A DNA stretch of 64,000 nt from positions 18,618 through 82,617 of the forward strand of contig JAYUED010000180.1 in NCBI GenBank assembly GCA_043739385.1, read 5' to 3'. The DNA comes from Defluviibacillus sp043739385. Lineage in GTDB: Bacteria > Pseudomonadota > Gammaproteobacteria > Burkholderiales > Burkholderiaceae_C. Made by a program: the position numbers and the translations under genes. Positions within the stretch are counted from its first letter, which is position 1; each line of letters starts with the position of its first letter. Shown here in pieces: positions 35,735 through 44,323 of this stretch. The notes under the pieces are model-generated. The model saw only the letters and a program-made list of their open reading frames with translations. It had not been told where the DNA came from and ran no database searches.

Positions 35735-36208
35735 ATGAAACCCGTCGTCGCTACCTTCGCCTCCTCGCTCGCCGCCATTATGTTGCTCGCCAGCAGTGCC
35801 ATCTTTGCCGCAGACACGCACTCAGGCCCAACTGCGAATCAGCGGTTGACCACGGCTCGCAAGGCCATTGAGGCCAAAGACTGGAGCCGTGCGCAGTCGG
35901 AGTTGAATACTGCTGTGCGTGCCGAGCCGCGCAACGCCGATATCCATAATTTGCTGGGCTACATCGCTCGAAAACAGGCCATGCCTGATTTACCCAAAGC
36001 GTTTGAGCATTACAAAATTGCCTTGCAGCTCGACCCCCGCCATAAAGGAGCGCATGAGTACATCGGAGAGGCTTATTTGATGGCCAAGCAGCCTGAAGAA
36101 GCGCAACAGCATCTGGCTGAGCTAGAGAAAATTTGTGGCAATAAGACCTGCGAGGAGTACGAGGACTTGGCCAAGTCGATAGCCACTTACAAGGTTCAAA
36201 AGCCCTAA
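35735..36208 (+). CDS. Exported tetratricopeptide-repeat protein
   Basis: 157 residues with a signal peptide (cleavage near IFAAD) and about two TPR units (WSRAQSELNTAVRAEPRNADIHNLLGY in outline and AFEHYKIALQLDPRHKGAHEYIG in outline). A single pair of cysteines near the end (ICGNKTCEEY) could form a disulfide in the periplasm. Likely a small protein-protein adaptor; no specific family recognised. It follows uvrD by 43 bases. Confidence 0.65.
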   Translation: MKPVVATFASSLAAIMLLASSAIFAADTHSGPTANQRLTTARKAIEAKDWSRAQSELNTAVRAEPRNADIHNLLGYIARKQAMPDLPKAFEHYKIALQLDPRHKGAHEYIGEAYLMAKQPEEAQQHLAELEKICGNKTCEEYEDLAKSIATYKVQKP

Positions 36209-36228
36209 GAAATCTCGTAGTGGGGATG

Positions 36229-37035
36229 CTATGGGGGCCGCGTCTCTGATGTTGCCGTTGTTACGGGTAGATCAGGCGCTAAGAAACTGTCTGCGAACGT
36301 GAAGTAAATCGAGGTGAAAAACATCGCAATGATGAGCATTGCTACTGGCAATAGCATGGCTGAAAGCAGAGCGGGGTTGCCCGACACCGCGGCAATGGTC
36401 GTCAATACGACACCTGCAAGCATGAAGATGCCCATCCACACCAAGGTGTAGACGGTGTATGCACCCATATTTCGCACACAGGCCACGCCACTGAAAAACA
36501 GGCTTTTGACCGGTGACACACCATACCAATGAACCAGCCCTGGTGCGTGCCAGAACACCATAGACAGTGGCATGTACAGCGCCATAGCTACCCACATGGC
36601 GGTTAGAAACTCGCCCGAGTTCATCATCTCTTCAGTGATTTTTCCACCGATCAGGTATAGCTGGGCGAACTGCCCACCGTCAAACAGCGCGGAGATAGCC
36701 ATGATTCCCAAAAAACCAGTAGCGTACATCGCGCCCAGTGCCAGCATGGCACGCAGTCGCTGCGACCCGGCCCGGAACGCACTGACTAAGACCAGTGGCA
36801 TCGGAAATTTGCCCTGGCTGCTCTCTTTGGTGGCGGCCATCAGCCCAAGCGTTGCACCAGGCAACAACATCAACGCCAGTACGCTGCCCACGTAGGGCAG
36901 CAGGGAGGCAATCGACATCACTGCCATGAACATGAAGAACAGGCCGATCAGCGCCAACGGTTGTTTAATGAAAGCGCGTACGCCTTGTTTGACCCACAAG
37001 ATGCCATGGCGGGCAGGAACGATATTGAGTTTCAA
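36229..37035 (-). CDS. BPSS1780-family integral membrane protein, TTG start
   Basis: 268 residues and about six membrane spans. The conserved N-terminus (KLNIVPARHGILWVKQGVRAF) matches the BPSS1780 family of betaproteobacteria, function unknown. That conserved stretch begins at a TTG (37033-37035) with no upstream ATG, so TTG is the start. It lies three bases after the thrB stop, which suggests translational coupling. Confidence 0.75.
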   Translation of the reverse strand: MKLNIVPARHGILWVKQGVRAFIKQPLALIGLFFMFMAVMSIASLLPYVGSVLALMLLPGATLGLMAATKESSQGKFPMPLVLVSAFRAGSQRLRAMLALGAMYATGFLGIMAISALFDGGQFAQLYLIGGKITEEMMNSGEFLTAMWVAMALYMPLSMVFWHAPGLVHWYGVSPVKSLFFSGVACVRNMGAYTVYTLVWMGIFMLAGVVLTTIAAVSGNPALLSAMLLPVAMLIIAMFFTSIYFTFADSFLAPDLPVTTATSETRPP

Positions 37036-37038
37036 AAC

Positions 37039-38025
37039 TTAGGCCTTCAGCATGGCCGTGGTCGGCAAGGTAATAGGATTTTGTACCCGTGCCCGCAGCA
37101 CGCGCTCGAAATGGGTTGGGTCGTGAGGGGTCAGCATAGCGGCATCGCGCGGCAGGTGAAAATCCCATAGGCGCGATACCCAAAACCGCAAGGCAGCGGC
37201 GCGGGCCATCGCGGGTAGTAGCCTGCGTTCGGCAGCGTTTAACGGACAAACCTGTTGGTAGGCGTTCACGAAGCTGTTGAGCCGCTCTGTGTCTGCTGTG
37301 CCAGTGGTCACGTCTATGCACCAGTCGTTGAGGCATACCGCCAAGTCAAACAGCCAAGTGTCGATGCCTGCGAAGTAAAAATCAAAAAAACCGGTGAGCA
37401 CAGTGCCATCAAACATCACGTTGTCGCGGAACAAATCAGCGTGGATGGGGCCGCGCCGCAGGGCCACGTAATCAGCGCTAGCGGCTATGTGATTTTGGTA
37501 GGCCAGCTCTGAGGACAGCAGCGCGGCTTGATCTGGCGTTAAATGCGGCAGAACTACAGGCACAGTCTCGTTCCACCAGGGCAGGGCGCGCAAATTATCT
37601 TGATGCAGTGCAAAATCTTGCGCTGCAAGGTGCATGCGTGCCAGCATGTCACCTACTGCCGCACAGTGCGCACTTTGGGGTGCCAGCTGGCTTTTACCGC
37701 TGAGTTTGTTAACCACAGCAGCAGGTTTACCTGCCACGGTATGCACCAATTTGCCTAGGCTACGCGGACGCGGATCTACTGCCGGGTCAGGTACAGGGAT
37801 ACCGCGCTGGGCCAAATGCTTCATCAGCTTGAGGTAGAAAGGCAGTTGCTCAAAACTTAGCCGCTCAAACAGCGTCAGCACGTATTCGCCTTGGTCTGTG
37901 GTGACAAAGTAGTTGGTGTTTTCAATGCCACCCTGGATGCCACGCAGCGTTTTAAGGGTGCCAAGCTGGAGATTTCGCATCAATGCGCTCGCGTCTGAGC
38001 GCTTCACTTCGGTATAGACCGCCAT
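37039..38025 (-). CDS. thrB: Homoserine kinase, ThrB2 type (APH fold)
   Basis: 328 residues. It belongs to the aminoglycoside-phosphotransferase-fold homoserine kinases of betaproteobacteria and pseudomonads, not the GHMP type of E. coli. Signatures are GIENTNYFV, YVLTLFE, the catalytic loop IHADLFRDNVMF and GFFDFYFAG. It phosphorylates homoserine in threonine synthesis. A DUF2782-like gene lies 13 bases upstream, a usual neighbour in this group. Confidence 0.93.
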   Translation of the reverse strand: MAVYTEVKRSDASALMRNLQLGTLKTLRGIQGGIENTNYFVTTDQGEYVLTLFERLSFEQLPFYLKLMKHLAQRGIPVPDPAVDPRPRSLGKLVHTVAGKPAAVVNKLSGKSQLAPQSAHCAAVGDMLARMHLAAQDFALHQDNLRALPWWNETVPVVLPHLTPDQAALLSSELAYQNHIAASADYVALRRGPIHADLFRDNVMFDGTVLTGFFDFYFAGIDTWLFDLAVCLNDWCIDVTTGTADTERLNSFVNAYQQVCPLNAAERRLLPAMARAAALRFWVSRLWDFHLPRDAAMLTPHDPTHFERVLRARVQNPITLPTTAMLKA

Positions 38026-38038
38026 CGTTAAATTCGCC

Positions 38039-38389
38039 TTAAAAGCTTAAAAAATTCCACACCCGTGCGCTGCCTGTGCTTTCTGCACCAGGGCCAACAG
38101 CAGTCGAACGACGACTTCCGTTAGTAAGTTGGAATTCATAGGCCGGGGCGTTGAACAGCGTGGATTTGGGCTGCACCGTCAGACTCTGGGTCTCACCGCC
38201 TATACGCACCTCATCGATTTTGCTGCCCGAGTCCTCTTGTTCAAGGTGCTGCCAACGCTGACCAGGCGCGATATCCGGACTTTCATTACTTTGCGCCAGT
38301 GCGGCACTGCAAGTGGCAGCCAACGCCAGTACCAAGAGGGGCCCACTGGTGAAGGTCATAAAGCGCAACAGGTTGAAGGCAGTTTTCAT
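38039..38389 (-). CDS. Small exported protein, DUF2782-like
   Basis: 116 residues from ATG 38389, with a signal peptide ending ALAQ. The mature part contains EVRIGGETQSLTVQPKS and PAYEFQ, the pattern of DUF2782 proteins found next to thrB and polA. Function unknown. The frame stays open another 59 codons upstream, but that stretch is the 9-base repeat array (Asn-Ala-Thr triplets) and would put the signal peptide in the middle, so I left it out. Confidence 0.65.
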   Translation of the reverse strand: MKTAFNLLRFMTFTSGPLLVLALAATCSAALAQSNESPDIAPGQRWQHLEQEDSGSKIDEVRIGGETQSLTVQPKSTLFNAPAYEFQLTNGSRRSTAVGPGAESTGSARVWNFLSF

Positions 38390-38408
38390 ACTTCGATTGT
38401 AGGTGGGG

Positions 38409-38516
38409 GCATTCACAGCATTTACAGCAGTCATGGTGTCCGCAAGATTTGCAGCATTTGCCACATTTGCCACAGTCATAGCATTAGTAGCATTAGTAGC
38501 ATTAGTAGCATTAGTA
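38409..38516. repeat. 9-bp tandem repeat array in a divergent promoter region
   Basis: Twelve consecutive 9-base units in constant phase. The last four are perfect copies of GCATTAGTA (38481-38516); the eight before are degenerate, such as GCATTCACA, GCATTTACA, GCATTTGCC and ACATTTGCC. The array fills the space between the DUF2782-like gene and the giant oxidase gene. It is too short and too regular to be a CRISPR. Confidence 0.8.
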
Positions 38517-38578
38517 ATATTCAGTCTTATATTTTTACAATATGTTACATAAATAAACAATGCCACCGCTTAACTGAC

Positions 38579-41500
38579 ATGATCCTGCAATCACCTCCAC
38601 TTTCGTGCCGAGCCTTAAAGCGAACCTTGGGGTTTTCTGCGGTGATGGTTTTGTCACTTTTGACTGCCTGTAGCGGGGACGGTGAAGGTACTGGAACAGT
38701 TTGGCAGAAGCTGCGTGCAGCGACTGACCCCATCGCAGCGCCTGCAAACGCAGTGTGGCAGCCTCTCGTGAACATGGATTTGTCGGTTGCCTCAGCCGCC
38801 AATTTGCCCGACGGCACGGTGCTGATGTGGGCCGCTGACTCTCAAACGGGATTTGGTGGTGGTACTGACGCTTACTACACAGTCTATGACCCATTGACTG
38901 GCGTGTTTACAGATCGGAAGACCAATGGTTTGGGGGCCAACCTGTTTTGCCCTGGCACCACCAATTTGTCCGATGGCCGTGTGATGGTGGAAGGTGGCAC
39001 CAGCGCGGGTAGCACCAGCATCTATGACCCCTCCAGTACTAACGACATTAAATGGAGCGCCGGTGCGAATCTGACTATTCCACGGGCTTACAACGCTAAT
39101 ACCTTGCTGCAAGACGGATCGGTCTTTACCATCGGTGGCTCCTGGGCGGGTGGGCAGGGTGGTAAGAATGGCGAAGTATGGACGCAAGCTGGTGGCTGGA
39201 AGGGCTTGAGTGGCGCGCTCGTCGCTAGCTTGGAGGGGACTGATCCCGGTGGGGTTTACCGCGGCGATAACCACATGTGGCTGCTGCCCACAGGTAATGG
39301 ACGTGTGCTCCATGCTGGACCTAGCGTCAACATGCACTGGATTGACACCCGTGGAGCGGGTGCTGTCACCGATGCCGGTACCCGACTGGACGACCCCTAC
39401 AGCATGAGCGGTAGTGCCGTGATGTACGACACGGGGAAAATCCTCAAACTGGGTGGCGCACCTGCCTACCAAAATATGAACGCTACCAATACGGCCTACC
39501 TCATGGATGTCAATACGGGGCTCACTGTGAAAAAAGTGTCTGCCATGACTTATGCACGTGGCTTCCAAAACAGCGTGGTGCTGCCCAACGGACAAGTGGT
39601 GGTGATTGGCGGCGAAAGTCTGCCCGTTCCATTCAGTGACGAAAGCTCAGCGTTGGTTCCCGAGTTATTCGACCCGGCCACTGAGACCTTCACGGCTTTG
39701 CCCGCTATGAACATACCTCGTAACTACCACAGTGTTGCGCTGCTGTTGCCCGATGCCACGGTGATGTCTGCTGGTGGCAACCTAGGCTCGGGTAATGCTC
39801 ATTTGAATATGCAGATACTGCGTCCGCATTACCTGTTCAACGCCGATGGCTCTGCGGCTGATCGGCCCGCCATTACTGGTTCCCCTGCCAGCGTGAACTA
39901 CGGTGCTACCGCTGGCGTAACCACCAATGGAGAAGTCACTTCCTTTGCTTTGGTGCGTGCATCGTCCAATACCCACGGTGTTAATAACGACCAACGTCGC
40001 CTCTCGCTGACATTCACTAATAACGGTTCCAACAATTACAGCCTCAATATCCCAACGAACCCCGGTTGGGCGTTGCCTGGCTACTACATGCTGTTTGCCT
40101 TGAACGCTCGAGGCGTACCGTCGATGGCCAAAATGGTCAAGTTGAGCAACGACCAAGCGCCCCAAATTACACCTTTCGATGACCAGACCAGCGGCGTGGG
40201 TGAAGCGCCCACGCTGAATGTGAATTCCAGTGCTCCCACTGGCGGTGGTGCTTTAGGTTATACCGCTGAGGGCTTGCCCCCCGGTGTGACGCTGAATGCT
40301 GCGACTGGTGTCTTTCAAGGTGCTCCCACAACCGTTGGCAGGTACTTGGTGAAGCCCAGCGTCAAAAATGGCATTCACACAGTGAGTACCCAATTTGTGT
40401 GGAGCGTGACTGCAACCCCCACCGCCGCCTATCGCTACGTCATGCTCAAAGCGATTACGGAAGCCTCGGGCAACCCCTGGACCAGCATGGCGGAGTTCTA
40501 CCTGCTCGATGGGGCTTATAACGACCTTGCACGTACAGGTTGGGCTAACACCATCACTGCCGACAGCCAACAGGCTGGAAATGAGGTCAAGTTTGCGGTG
40601 GACGGCGACGCTGGCACGTTCTGGCACACGTTCTACAGTACCGGTAGCGGCGTGACTGCTTTGCCACATTGGATCAAGCTCGATCTCGGTGTTGCCAAAA
40701 AACTGGGTGGCTTTCGTTACCAGCAACGGAGCGACGGTAGCCCTAACGGCAACATCGGGAAATTCAATTTTTACGGCAGTGGCGATGGCAGCACCTGGAC
40801 ACAGTTAACAGACGGAGACATGGCCAATTACCCCTTGGTCGCAGGGGCTCGCACCATAAAGTTTGCTACAGGGGCCCCCGCGATTTCCAGCAATAGCTTT
40901 AATTATGTGAAGCTTGAAGCGCTCTCGGAAATCAACGGTAATGCCTGGACCAGTGCCGCTGAATTCAATGTACTTGGCACCGATGGCATCAATCTGGATC
41001 GCACAGGTTGGACAGCGTCAGCCGACAGTGCTGAAGTTACCAAACAAAACGGTGTTGCCGCTAATGTGCTCGATGGCAATCCCGATACTTTCTGGCATAC
41101 CGAATGGAGCCCTGATACGCCCATGCCCCACGCTTTGGTTGTCAACATGGCAGGCACTCGCAGTGTGGGCGGCTTTCGATATTTACCTAGGAGCGATGGT
41201 TCCGCCAACGGCACAATCGCTACCTTCAATTTCTATGCGAGTACCGATGGTGTGAGCTGGGTCAAACTATTGAGCAGTGCGAAAATGGCCGATTACCCCG
41301 CTGCTGCCAACGGCGAGCGCACCGTTATGTTGGTTCCGGCCATTAGTCCACCCACCCTGTTTGCACCAGCGGCGCAAACAGGGTTGCAAGGTCAAGCGAC
41401 CAGCTTGTCTCTGCTGGGCAGTGACCCGCAAGGCGGGGCGCTGACCTACAGTGCTACTGGGCTGCCACCAGGACTCACGCTCCAAACTGCAACCGGTGTT

Positions 41501-44221
41501 ATCAGCGGCACGGCCAGCACCTCAGGTACCTACACGGTGGGCGTGCTCGTCAGTAACGTAAAAGGGCTGACCGCAAGCGCCAGTTTTGTTTGGACCGTAC
41601 AAAGTTTGCCGGCCACCATCGCCCCCGTGCCTGCACCGCAGGCCTCGACCAATACAGCTGTGGCTTACGCCGCTACTGCCACAGGCAATACCTTGCAGTA
41701 CAGCTGGTCTTTCGGCGACAAAACACCTGACAGTGCTTTCAGCGCCTCCAACACGGTAAACCACAGCTATGCGGCTGCAGGCTTGTACACCATCACATTG
41801 ACTGTTAAGGACGCCAGTGGCAAGTTGACCGTTAGCATCTTCTATCAGGCCGTGACTGACAAGTTGCCCGCATCAATCGGCAAGGCCACAGCGTCTACCA
41901 ATCTCTTGTTTGAACCCCGTGCGGGCTCTAATGCCCGCGTCTGGGTTGTCAACCAAGACAACAATAGCGTGACAGTCTTTAATGCCACCAACGATACCCG
42001 AATTGCGGAAATTACAGTGGGTGAGCGTCCTCGCAGTATTGCTTTGTCGCCAACCACAGGCCGCCTTTGGGTCGTTAACAAAGGCGATGCCAGCGTGACC
42101 TTGATTGACCCAGGCAACTTAAACGTGCTGCAAACCGTGGCGTTGCCCCGAGGGTCACAGCCTTTTGGTCTGGTTTTTGACAAGAACGGCAATGCCTTTG
42201 TCACCTTGGAGGCTTTGGGTCAAGTCATTAGACTCAGTTCAGCCGGTGTTTTGGGTGCCGCACTGAATGTGGGTCCTAACCCTCGCCACATTGCCCTTAC
42301 GCCTGACGGTAGCAAGCTTTTGGTGTCGCGCTTCATCACGCCGCCTTTGCCCGGTGAAGGCACAAAGGTGGTGAGCACCACACTTAACAGCGTCAAAGTC
42401 GGCGGTGAAGTTGTTGTGCTTGACGCCGCTAAATTTACCGTCGCCAAAGCCAGCCTGGTGCTGCAACACAGTGACAAGACTGACTCGGAAAACAGTGGGC
42501 GCGGTTTCCCTAACTACCTCGGTGCAGCGGCCATTTCCCCCGATGGAAAAACCGCTTGGGTGCCGTCCAAGCAAGACAACATCTTGCGCGGTACCTTGCG
42601 CGACCAGAAGCCTCTGGATTTTCAAAACACCGTGCGGGCGATTTCTTCGCGCATTGATTTGGGCACCTTGACTGAAGATTACGCCGCCCGTATTGACCAC
42701 GACAACAGCAGCTTAGCCAGTGCCGCCTTGCACCACCCTGGTGGCGCGTACTTGTTTGTTGCTTTGGAGACCAGTCGCCAGATTGCTGTAGTGGACGCTA
42801 TCGGTAAAAAGTTGCTGTTCAATCTGAATACTGGTTTTGCCCCTCAGGGCCTTGCCTTCTCAGCGGATGGTCGTAAGCTTTACGTTAACAATTTCATGGA
42901 TCGAAGCGTTGGCGTGTACGACTTGGCCAGCTTGCTCGACTTCGGCCAAATAGCCAAGGTGCCTGATGCCACCGTTGTGTCCAGCATCACTTTTGAAAAA
43001 AAGCTTACCTCGCAAGAACTCGTAGGTAAGAAGCTGTTCTATGACGCCAAAGATACCCGCTTGGCCCGTGATAGCTACATGAGCTGCGCTTCTTGCCATA
43101 ACGATGGAAGTCACGATGGTCGCACCTGGGATTTCACTGGCTTCGGCGAAGGCCTGCGTAACACCATTGCTTTGCGAGGCCGCGCAGGTGCGCAAGGTAA
43201 TAAGCACTGGACAGGTAATTTCGACGAAATTCAGGACTTTGAGGGCCAGATCCGCACCTTTGCAGGCGGTACAGGTCTGATGGCGAAATCCGACTACGAT
43301 TTCGGTACCCGCAACACGCCCCTTGGCACGCCCAAGGCCGGTGTCAGTGCTGATCTGGATGCCTTGGCCGCTTACGTCATCTCTCTCAACACCTTTGATG
43401 TCAGCCCGCTGCGCAAGAGCGACGGCACATTGACCAATCAGGCCTTCTCTGGCAAAACGATTTTCAGTGTGCAGTGCTTAAGCTGTCATGGGGGCAATGA
43501 TTTCACCAACAGCGCAGGGGGGTTGTTCTTCAACGTGGGGACGATCAAGCAACCCACTTCTGGGCAGCGGCTGGGAGTCGCACTGACGGGCTTAGATACA
43601 CCCACCTTACGTGATGCATGGGCGACTGCTCCTTATTTGCACAATGGTTCTGCACCGACGGTGGCGGATGCTGTGAAGGCGCACACCAACCTTGCGTTGT
43701 CAGCTTGGGACCTGGATGCGGTAAGTGCCTTCGTACAGCAAATAGGGCGCGACGAACCAGGCCTTGTACCTAGTGTGAGCGCCCGCTATGTGAAATTCGA
43801 GGCCACCAGCGAAGTCAACGGCAACCCTTGGACATCCATGGCGGAGTTTAATCTCTTGAGTGCGACGAAAACCGTCTTGTCCCGCACAGGTTGGAAGGCT
43901 TCTGCTGACAGCGCTGAATCTAATGTTTACAACGGTGCTGTCGCTAATGTGCTCGATGGTGATGTGAACACCTTCTGGCATACCCAGTGGTCTCAAGCTA
44001 ATCCAAAGCCGCTGCATTGGATCGTCGTGGATCTTGGCAGTACAAAGCAGTTTTCGGGTTTCCGTTACACACCACGGCCAAACAGTACGGGCTCCAATGG
44101 CACGGTGGCGAAATACAACTTTTACACCAGTCCAGATAACATCAGATGGACGCTATTCAGTTCGGGGGACTTGACTGCACTCGGTGCGAGCACCGACGTT
44201 AAAGACGTGATGCTCAAATAA
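38579..44221 (+). CDS. Giant lipoprotein: galactose-oxidase-type copper radical oxidase fused to discoidin, PKD, beta-propeller and two-haem cytochrome c modules
   Basis: 1880 residues from ATG 38579. A lipobox (LLTAC, Cys31) predicts an outer-membrane lipoprotein. Residues ~55-520 are a galactose oxidase with every active-site residue: Cys124 and Tyr171 (thioether pair), Trp189 (GGSWAGG), Tyr383-His384 (NYHS) and His466 (NTHGVNNDQRR). These match C228, Y272, W290, Y495, H496 and H581 of the fungal enzyme with near-identical spacing. Then come an Ig-like domain (~525-615), two F5/8-type discoidin domains (~617-764, ~774-920), a second Ig-like domain, a PKD domain (~1014-1100), a YncE-like propeller (~1101-1475), a CxxCH module at Cys1503 and Cys1633 resembling cytochrome c peroxidase/MauG proteins, and a third discoidin domain (~1735-1880). 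Expected role: oxidising primary alcohols of sugars at the cell surface. An open frame from 38129 crosses the repeat array and is not counted. Confidence 0.88.
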   Translation: MILQSPPLSCRALKRTLGFSAVMVLSLLTACSGDGEGTGTVWQKLRAATDPIAAPANAVWQPLVNMDLSVASAANLPDGTVLMWAADSQTGFGGGTDAYYTVYDPLTGVFTDRKTNGLGANLFCPGTTNLSDGRVMVEGGTSAGSTSIYDPSSTNDIKWSAGANLTIPRAYNANTLLQDGSVFTIGGSWAGGQGGKNGEVWTQAGGWKGLSGALVASLEGTDPGGVYRGDNHMWLLPTGNGRVLHAGPSVNMHWIDTRGAGAVTDAGTRLDDPYSMSGSAVMYDTGKILKLGGAPAYQNMNATNTAYLMDVNTGLTVKKVSAMTYARGFQNSVVLPNGQVVVIGGESLPVPFSDESSALVPELFDPATETFTALPAMNIPRNYHSVALLLPDATVMSAGGNLGSGNAHLNMQILRPHYLFNADGSAADRPAITGSPASVNYGATAGVTTNGEVTSFALVRASSNTHGVNNDQRRLSLTFTNNGSNNYSLNIPTNPGWALPGYYMLFALNARGVPSMAKMVKLSNDQAPQITPFDDQTSGVGEAPTLNVNSSAPTGGGALGYTAEGLPPGVTLNAATGVFQGAPTTVGRYLVKPSVKNGIHTVSTQFVWSVTATPTAAYRYVMLKAITEASGNPWTSMAEFYLLDGAYNDLARTGWANTITADSQQAGNEVKFAVDGDAGTFWHTFYSTGSGVTALPHWIKLDLGVAKKLGGFRYQQRSDGSPNGNIGKFNFYGSGDGSTWTQLTDGDMANYPLVAGARTIKFATGAPAISSNSFNYVKLEALSEINGNAWTSAAEFNVLGTDGINLDRTGWTASADSAEVTKQNGVAANVLDGNPDTFWHTEWSPDTPMPHALVVNMAGTRSVGGFRYLPRSDGSANGTIATFNFYASTDGVSWVKLLSSAKMADYPAAANGERTVMLVPAISPPTLFAPAAQTGLQGQATSLSLLGSDPQGGALTYSATGLPPGLTLQTATGVISGTASTSGTYTVGVLVSNVKGLTASASFVWTVQSLPATIAPVPAPQASTNTAVAYAATATGNTLQYSWSFGDKTPDSAFSASNTVNHSYAAAGLYTITLTVKDASGKLTVSIFYQAVTDKLPASIGKATASTNLLFEPRAGSNARVWVVNQDNNSVTVFNATNDTRIAEITVGERPRSIALSPTTGRLWVVNKGDASVTLIDPGNLNVLQTVALPRGSQPFGLVFDKNGNAFVTLEALGQVIRLSSAGVLGAALNVGPNPRHIALTPDGSKLLVSRFITPPLPGEGTKVVSTTLNSVKVGGEVVVLDAAKFTVAKASLVLQHSDKTDSENSGRGFPNYLGAAAISPDGKTAWVPSKQDNILRGTLRDQKPLDFQNTVRAISSRIDLGTLTEDYAARIDHDNSSLASAALHHPGGAYLFVALETSRQIAVVDAIGKKLLFNLNTGFAPQGLAFSADGRKLYVNNFMDRSVGVYDLASLLDFGQIAKVPDATVVSSITFEKKLTSQELVGKKLFYDAKDTRLARDSYMSCASCHNDGSHDGRTWDFTGFGEGLRNTIALRGRAGAQGNKHWTGNFDEIQDFEGQIRTFAGGTGLMAKSDYDFGTRNTPLGTPKAGVSADLDALAAYVISLNTFDVSPLRKSDGTLTNQAFSGKTIFSVQCLSCHGGNDFTNSAGGLFFNVGTIKQPTSGQRLGVALTGLDTPTLRDAWATAPYLHNGSAPTVADAVKAHTNLALSAWDLDAVSAFVQQIGRDEPGLVPSVSARYVKFEATSEVNGNPWTSMAEFNLLSATKTVLSRTGWKASADSAESNVYNGAVANVLDGDVNTFWHTQWSQANPKPLHWIVVDLGSTKQFSGFRYTPRPNSTGSNGTVAKYNFYTSPDNIRWTLFSSGDLTALGASTDVKDVMLK

Positions 44222-44230
44222 ATGCCATGA

Positions 44231-44271
44231 GCTATAAAACGTGCAGATTGCCGGCCTGCACGCGCTATAGC
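44231..44271. repeat. Interrupted inverted repeat after the oxidase gene
   Basis: GCTATA...CGTGCAG (44231-44246) pairs with CTGCACG...TATAGC (44256-44271) around a 9-base loop. It lies 9 bases after the oxidase stop and may act as a terminator or mRNA end, although no T-run follows on the + strand. Confidence 0.45.
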
Positions 44272-44323
44272 CTCACGGCTAATACTGTGGGTGGGCTCGG
44301 CTTATAAAAATACAATGGTGCGC

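Noticed and set aside
38409..38516. CRISPR array
   Set aside because: Units are 9 bp with no spacers, and no cas genes exist in the window.
38390..38566. N-terminal extension of the DUF2782-like gene made of Asn-Ala-Thr triplets
   Set aside because: It is the 9-base repeat read in frame; the real signal peptide starts at ATG 38389.
38129..38578. Open frame extending the giant oxidase 150 codons upstream
   Set aside because: It crosses the antisense of the DUF2782-like gene and the 9-bp repeat array, has no signal-like start, and the lipoprotein signal begins only at 38579.
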